A stretch of DNA of 64,000 bases. It comes from Micavibrio_C sp046294845 (lineage in GTDB: Bacteria > Pseudomonadota > Alphaproteobacteria > Micavibrionales > Micavibrionaceae). The notes under the pieces were generated by a model. The model saw only the letters and a program-made list of their open reading frames with translations. It searched no databases and had not been told where the DNA came from. Below, piece after piece: positions 60,016 to 64,000 of the stretch (positions within the stretch are counted from its first letter, which is position 1; each line of letters opens with the position of its first letter). The stretch lies in the NCBI GenBank assembly GCA_046294845.1, contig JBKBNU010000001.1, positions 1,302,001 through 1,366,000 on the forward strand, read 5' to 3'. A program made the translations under genes and the position numbers.

Positions 60016-61329
60016 CTATTGCGGTTTTGGTGTCTGCGGTGCGGGCGCGGGCAGGGCAGACAGGCGTGCTTGTAATTTTGCCAGTTCATCAAGCACCGAT
60101 TGGGGGCGTGGCGGCAGAGCTATCCCCATGTTTGTATCGGCTTCATCAGCCTTTAGCCATTCATAAAGTTTGGTGCTGACCGGAATAGCATCAGGAGGGC
60201 AGAAAGTGATCTTGTTTTTACCGCGTACTTTTGATCCATAGACAAGGAAAGGGAAACCTTCCAGCCGGTGGCTGCGCGGGAAGGGCTGGTCCGTGCCGAG
60301 CATCTGGCTGATTTGATCGCTAATCGGCGTGAAGTCAGCCCGTAATTCATCATAATCATGAATAAATGTTTTCTGAGGAATCGCAGCAATTGCTGCGGCA
60401 ATCTTTCTGCCTTCCTTCGTATCTGTTCGCGGAGCTATAACGTACTCACCGTAATTTTTAGTTGTTGTGAAGTAAGGGCTATCTTTAATTTCTACGGGCT
60501 GGCCGGCATCCATTATATTGACTTTGCCGCTCTTGCGTACGGAGATTGAAAACTCGACACCACGGCCATGATGCCCCCCATATCCATAGCTGGAATTGAT
60601 ATAGAGTTTTTCCCCTTGGGGGATATCCTTAAGCAGATCGGGGAATTGTTTGCGTACGGCAGCTTTAATTTGCGCCAGCGCCTTGTTGCATTTCTGGGAA
60701 AATCTCTGATCAAAACCTTCTATTTCTTCAATGATCTGCAAGCTGCGCCCCGCCGCAATATAGCAGGCATGCGTGTTCTGTAATCTGACACGTTCAAACT
60801 CGTCGGTTACTTTTCCTCTGGGCGCTTTCTTGTAATCGGCCGGGACTGCTACACCATATTTTTCCTGATGGAATAGGGGGGCGTTATCTAACCAGCCTCC
60901 TGCAAAAAGCAGAGTGCCAATATTCTGTTCTTCCTGACCTTCTAACAATCGTCCACCTTCGGGCACGAAATGGTTTCCTTTGTAATCAATCGGGCAATAC
61001 ATAAAGAAGCGTAATTTTGTTTCCGATGAAACATAAATTTGCGGATAATCGTTGTAGGCGCGGGGCAGGGTGTCATGCCCTTGTTTAACGGTAGTTGCAG
61101 GCGAGAGTAGTCCTGTGGCCTGCAATATTTGCGGATGATCATTGTTTAACTGACCAAAAAGATTTTGATAAAACTGCGACCAGCTTTTTTGTATGTCGGA
61201 AACTAAACCTGTATCTTGGGGTTTATTCTCCCTTACGGCTTTACCGACAATAATCAGCAATTGTTTAGCTGCTTTCAGGCTTTCACCTTGCAGTTCGTAT
61301 AAAACATTGATGTTTTTAGGGTTGGCCAT
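60016..61329 (-). CDS. Unknown 437-residue protein within the leucine operon
   Basis: I do not recognise it. No signal peptide or membrane helix; the first 60 residues are helical; the middle has INSSYGYGGHHGRGVEFSIS, reminiscent of a beta-rich core; the end is Pro-rich. It is 18 bp after leuC and close to the HD gene, so probably cotranscribed with both. No link to leucine metabolism can be seen in the sequence. Confidence 0.6.
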   Translation of the reverse strand: MANPKNINVLYELQGESLKAAKQLLIIVGKAVRENKPQDTGLVSDIQKSWSQFYQNLFGQLNNDHPQILQATGLLSPATTVKQGHDTLPRAYNDYPQIYVSSETKLRFFMYCPIDYKGNHFVPEGGRLLEGQEEQNIGTLLFAGGWLDNAPLFHQEKYGVAVPADYKKAPRGKVTDEFERVRLQNTHACYIAAGRSLQIIEEIEGFDQRFSQKCNKALAQIKAAVRKQFPDLLKDIPQGEKLYINSSYGYGGHHGRGVEFSISVRKSGKVNIMDAGQPVEIKDSPYFTTTKNYGEYVIAPRTDTKEGRKIAAAIAAIPQKTFIHDYDELRADFTPISDQISQMLGTDQPFPRSHRLEGFPFLVYGSKVRGKNKITFCPPDAIPVSTKLYEWLKADEADTNMGIALPPRPQSVLDELAKLQARLSALPAPAPQTPKPQ

Positions 61330-61347
61330 GGGGCACGTCCTTTAAAT

Positions 61348-62766
61348 TTATAATTTCCTGATGTCTGTCAGTTTTCCTGTAATCGCGGCGGCTGCTGCCA
61401 TAGAGGGGCTGAGCAAGTGGGTGCGTCCGCCACGGCCTTGACGGCCTTCGAAGTTTCTGTTTGATGTCGAGGCACAGCGTTCTCCCGGTTTCAGGCGGTC
61501 ACTGTTCATCCCGAGACACATTGAGCATCCCGCATCACGCCATTCAAATCCGGCATCAAGGAATATCCTGTCCAGTCCTTCGCTTTCGGCCTGTTCCTTG
61601 ACAAGACCGGAGCCGGGGACAATCATGGCCTGTACATGCGCGGCGACTTTATGCCCCTTTACGATAGCAGCGGCAGCGCGCAAATCTTCGATACGGGCAT
61701 TGGTACAAGAACCAATAAAGACTTTATCTATAGTAACATCTTCCAGATTCATCCCTGGTGTCAGGCCCATATATTCAAGGGCGCGTTCCATGGCGGCACG
61801 CTTGGTTGCATCGGTTTCATCGGCGGGGTTGGGAACCTTTGCCGTGATGGGCAAAACATCTTGCGGGCTTGTGCCCCAAGTTACCAGTGGCGCGATGTCT
61901 TCGGCCTTAAGGAATACTTCGGTGTCGTATTGCGCTCCTTCATCGGATGGCAATGTCTTCCAATACGCAACAGCTTTATCCCAGTTCTCGCCACTCGGGG
62001 CCATCGGGCGTCCTTTGACATAGGCGAACGTTGTTTCATCGGGGGCAACAAGACCCGCACGGGCGCCAGCTTCAATCGACATATTACACATGGTCATGCG
62101 GCCTTCCATCGACAGCGCGCGCACGGCTGATCCTGCGAATTCTATTACATGCCCTGTACCGCCGGCTGTACCGATCTTGCCGATCACTGCAAGCATCATA
62201 TCTTTGGCTGTAACGCCGGCACTCAAAGTACCTTCAATCGAAATCCGCATATTTTTTGCAGGTTTCTGGATGAGTGTCTGTGTTGCCAGAACATGTTCGA
62301 CTTCCGATGTGCCAATTCCAAAAGCGAGAGCGCCAAAGGCGCCATGTGTACTGGTGTGCGAGTCGCCGCAAACAATTGTCATGCCCGGTTGGGTCATGCC
62401 TTGTTCGGGGCCGACAACATGGACGATGCCCTGACGTTTGTCTTTCATATTGAAGAGAGTGACACCAAATTCCTTACAGTTCTTTTCCAGTGTTTCAATC
62501 TGGATGCGGCTGTCTTCCTCGGCAATGCCTTTGTCACGATTAATCGTGGGCACGTTGTGATCGACAACGGCCAGCGTGGCATCGGTACGGCGCACTTTAC
62601 GGCCTGCCATACGCAACCCCTCGAAGGCTTGCGGCGAGGTCACTTCATGGACCAGATGGCGATCGATATAAATCAGACACGTGCCGTCTTCGGCGCGGTC
62701 AATAACGTGATCATCCCAGATTTTTTGAAACAGGGTCCGGGGGCCTGCGGCGGAATGTTTTGTCAT
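61348..62766 (-). CDS. leuC: 3-isopropylmalate dehydratase large subunit
   Basis: 472 residues; carries the [4Fe-4S] cluster. GSCTNARIEDLR gives the first cluster Cys and CSMCLGMN the other two; VCGDSHTSTHGAFGALAFG is the substrate region. ATG 62766 begins the conserved sequence (RTLFQKIWDDHV follows); the frame continues upstream to 62838 without support. First gene of the leucine run. Confidence 0.96.
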   Translation of the reverse strand: MTKHSAAGPRTLFQKIWDDHVIDRAEDGTCLIYIDRHLVHEVTSPQAFEGLRMAGRKVRRTDATLAVVDHNVPTINRDKGIAEEDSRIQIETLEKNCKEFGVTLFNMKDKRQGIVHVVGPEQGMTQPGMTIVCGDSHTSTHGAFGALAFGIGTSEVEHVLATQTLIQKPAKNMRISIEGTLSAGVTAKDMMLAVIGKIGTAGGTGHVIEFAGSAVRALSMEGRMTMCNMSIEAGARAGLVAPDETTFAYVKGRPMAPSGENWDKAVAYWKTLPSDEGAQYDTEVFLKAEDIAPLVTWGTSPQDVLPITAKVPNPADETDATKRAAMERALEYMGLTPGMNLEDVTIDKVFIGSCTNARIEDLRAAAAIVKGHKVAAHVQAMIVPGSGLVKEQAESEGLDRIFLDAGFEWRDAGCSMCLGMNSDRLKPGERCASTSNRNFEGRQGRGGRTHLLSPSMAAAAAITGKLTDIRKL

Positions 62767-62827
62767 GTTGGCGATTATAGTCAGAATTTTCAGAGTGTTA
62801 TAGTTTTTGTTAGCGATTTTAACCTTT

Positions 62828-62857
62828 TTGCAATGCAATATGGAGATAATCTAATAT
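62828..62857 (+). promoter_or_regulatory. Probable promoter of the small-gene pair
   Basis: TTGCAA at 62828-62833, 18 bp spacer, TAATAT at 62852-62857; divergent from leuC. Confidence 0.45.
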
Positions 62858-62886
62858 AGGGTACGTAATTTGGGGTTTATGCGTTC

Positions 62887-63198
62887 ATGACGAACAAGGT
62901 CAAGTGTTCTGAACCGCTTCTTTCATCGCATGATCTGGGGATCATGGTTAACGGAGAAGGGCGGGTCTGTATGGCATTTGACGATCCGGTTTTTGTTCAT
63001 GCCGATGCCATTTTTCTTGATCCTGACGATCATGCGCTCCATGCGGTGATGTTTCAGGACTCGTTCCTGCTTACCCATATTTCAAATGAAACTCTTGAGG
63101 CCTTTAAGGCTAGTCATGAAGTTTTGCTGGCCGGTGTCCAACCGGACGGCACGGTTTTACAATTACTGGCTCCCGTTATTCAAGGAAGCCGCCACTAG
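62887..63198 (+). CDS. Unknown 103-residue protein
   Basis: Small protein rich in His, Asp, Val and Phe with beta-strand character (GRVCMAFDDPVFVHADAIFL), no signal peptide. Not recognised. Shares a probable promoter with the tiny gene after it. Confidence 0.55.
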   Translation: MTNKVKCSEPLLSSHDLGIMVNGEGRVCMAFDDPVFVHADAIFLDPDDHALHAVMFQDSFLLTHISNETLEAFKASHEVLLAGVQPDGTVLQLLAPVIQGSRH

Positions 63199-63216
63199 TA
63201 AAAAGGAGTATGCCTG

Positions 63217-63387
63217 ATGTCTGCTACCAAGCTCGATGAATTTGCCAAAACAGGAATTTGCCAGCGTGAGGGCAGTGCCGCGCTTTTAGATAAAACGCTG
63301 AAGCAAAGCGGTCATGCTTCTGAAGTGCGCTTGCCATCTGTTAGTACATCTACAGGTGCTGCCGTGACGGCTGTGATACGGTTATAA
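63217..63387 (+). CDS. Unknown 56-residue protein
   Basis: ATG 63217 with AAAAGGAG (63201-63207) at a good distance encodes 56 residues starting MSATKLDEFAKTG and ending in AVTAVIRL. Too short for a family call. The strong ribosome site and the 18-bp spacing from the previous gene support translation. Function unknown. Confidence 0.5.
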   Translation: MSATKLDEFAKTGICQREGSAALLDKTLKQSGHASEVRLPSVSTSTGAAVTAVIRL

Positions 63388-63403
63388 CGGCTATAATTGA
63401 AGT

Positions 63404-63745
63404 TTAGCGCGAAGTTAGGCGCGCAATAATGGAAGGCAGGGGGCGATAAGCTTCCTGCCTTATGCGTGTGTCCAGTACACGTTTCCAGACAACCAGCGTA
63501 ATCAAGGTGATATTCCAGAAGACACTAACGCTGGCAACAAGACAAAATAGAGGATCATGCAGATTGATCACCCCGTAGAGGAAGGTGATGATCGAAGCAA
63601 ACAGCCAGATGCCCCAAGCTTCCAGCGAGATAGAGCGGGCTTCTTCCGGTGTGGATTTATAGAGTTTGAACGCCTGCGGCAAAAACGCCGCGCTGTTTAT
63701 AAGTGGCAAAAGGGCATAGCTGAAGGCGATTGTCTCTTCCATCAT
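63404..63745 (-). CDS. PQ-loop (SemiSWEET-like) small membrane protein
   Basis: 113 residues with three predicted membrane helices. The first helix ends in FLPQAFKLYKST, carrying the Pro-Gln of the PQ-loop/SemiSWEET family, small sugar or metabolite transporters that dimerise. Start uncertain (ATG 63745, ATG 63742, or TTG 63760). Convergent with the tiny gene above. Confidence 0.65.
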   Translation of the reverse strand: MMEETIAFSYALLPLINSAAFLPQAFKLYKSTPEEARSISLEAWGIWLFASIITFLYGVINLHDPLFCLVASVSVFWNITLITLVVWKRVLDTRIRQEAYRPLPSIIARLTSR

Positions 63746-63794
63746 GTGACTATGCCCCAAATCGCTTAATTTTACGTAAATTATGTACAGCGTA

Positions 63795-63820
63795 CAAAAA
63801 AAGCGCAGACGAACTGCGCT
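63795..63820 (-). terminator. Rho-independent terminator of rplS
   Basis: AGCGCAG (63802-63808) pairs with CTGCGCT (63814-63820), with a run of A on the plus strand before it, hence T on the minus strand after rplS. Confidence 0.88.
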
Positions 63821-63849
63821 CTTTTAGAATCTTTGAAAAAAGGGGAAAA

Positions 63850-64000
63850 TTATTCGCCTTTGGCTTCTGCCGCATCCTGGTTTGCTGCCCAGCCGCCTGT
63901 TTTCTCGGCGATACGGGCTGATTTACCACGACGGTCACGCAGATAGTACAGTTTGGCGCGACGGACGGAACCACGACGCACCAGCTCGATGCTGTCCAGA
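63850..64000 (-). CDS. rplS: 50S ribosomal protein L19, 3' end only
   Basis: Only the last 49 codons lie in the window. LDSIELVRRGSVRRAKLYYL and RDRRGKSARIAEK are the conserved C-terminal part of L19, which sits at the 30S-50S interface. A short Ala/Lys/Glu tail follows, and the terminator is just downstream. Confidence 0.93.
   Translation of the reverse strand, partial: LDSIELVRRGSVRRAKLYYLRDRRGKSARIAEKTGGWAANQDAAEAKGE

Noticed and set aside
62887..63387. Small gene pair as a toxin-antitoxin system
   Set aside because: Two small genes in tandem, but neither shows a toxin or antitoxin motif, so the idea has no support.
1..64000. CRISPR arrays, prophage, insertion sequences or restriction systems
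   Set aside because: Looked for spaced direct repeats, transposase and integrase motifs; none found. All repeats seen are short and local.

Overview
The window looks like the chromosome of a free-living Gram-negative alphaproteobacterium of moderate GC. The evidence is the dnaG-rpoD pair, an alphaproteobacterial-type MntR, a DUF3126 protein, OlsB/OlsA-type acyltransferases, class II DAHP synthase, a Kdo/lipid A gene set, etfBA, and response-regulator and HPt-like proteins of Rhodospirillales style. A deep lineage such as a Micavibrio-like group would fit, but that is inference. There are no phage genes, insertion sequences, rRNA genes or CRISPR arrays.

Layout. 1-8.5 kb: the 3' part of dnaG, rpoD, a PAP2-type membrane phosphatase, a tRNA with CAT anticodon, two permeases, a small gene broken by an in-frame TAA, rpsD, and two small unknown genes with their own promoters. 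8.9-16.9 kb: trmJ, a diverged RNB-domain protein, then (minus strand) DAHP synthase, pncB, nadE and gltX, so the Preiss-Handler NAD route is together. 17-24.8 kb: an HD protein whose metal-site motifs resemble eukaryotic class I cyclic-nucleotide phosphodiesterases, the waaA-lpxK-htrB cluster, a secreted Cys-containing protein, DUF3126, and olsB-olsA. 24.8-34.6 kb: mntR, a low-molecular-weight phosphatase, a PEBP protein, etfBA, a response regulator followed by two HPt-like proteins that lack the usual histidine, two tRNA-Arg genes, three exported proteins and a PAS sensor without an output domain.

34.7-39.1 kb: an RND efflux adaptor and pump. 39.3-57.3 kb: a large type IV pilus locus of MSHA-like composition. 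It encodes a GspE/PilB ATPase, platform protein, PilM-PilN fusion, PilO-like, PilP-like, TPR protein, prepilin peptidase, PilT, PilU, a lipoprotein secretin and a pilin. An ABC transporter (ATPase and permease split about 7 kb apart), a small membrane protein and a membrane-bound AraC regulator are woven into it.

57.4-62.8 kb: a leucine operon (leuC, unknown, HD-GYP-like, leuD, leuB) with two unrelated genes between leuC and leuD. 62.9-64 kb: two tiny unknown genes, a PQ-loop membrane protein and the 3' end of rplS.

The most notable points are the PDE-like HD protein, the histidine-less HPt-like pair, the pilus locus with its embedded ABC transporter, a perfect hairpin over the pncB start codon, and a perfect palindrome over the promoter of an 83-residue orphan gene.
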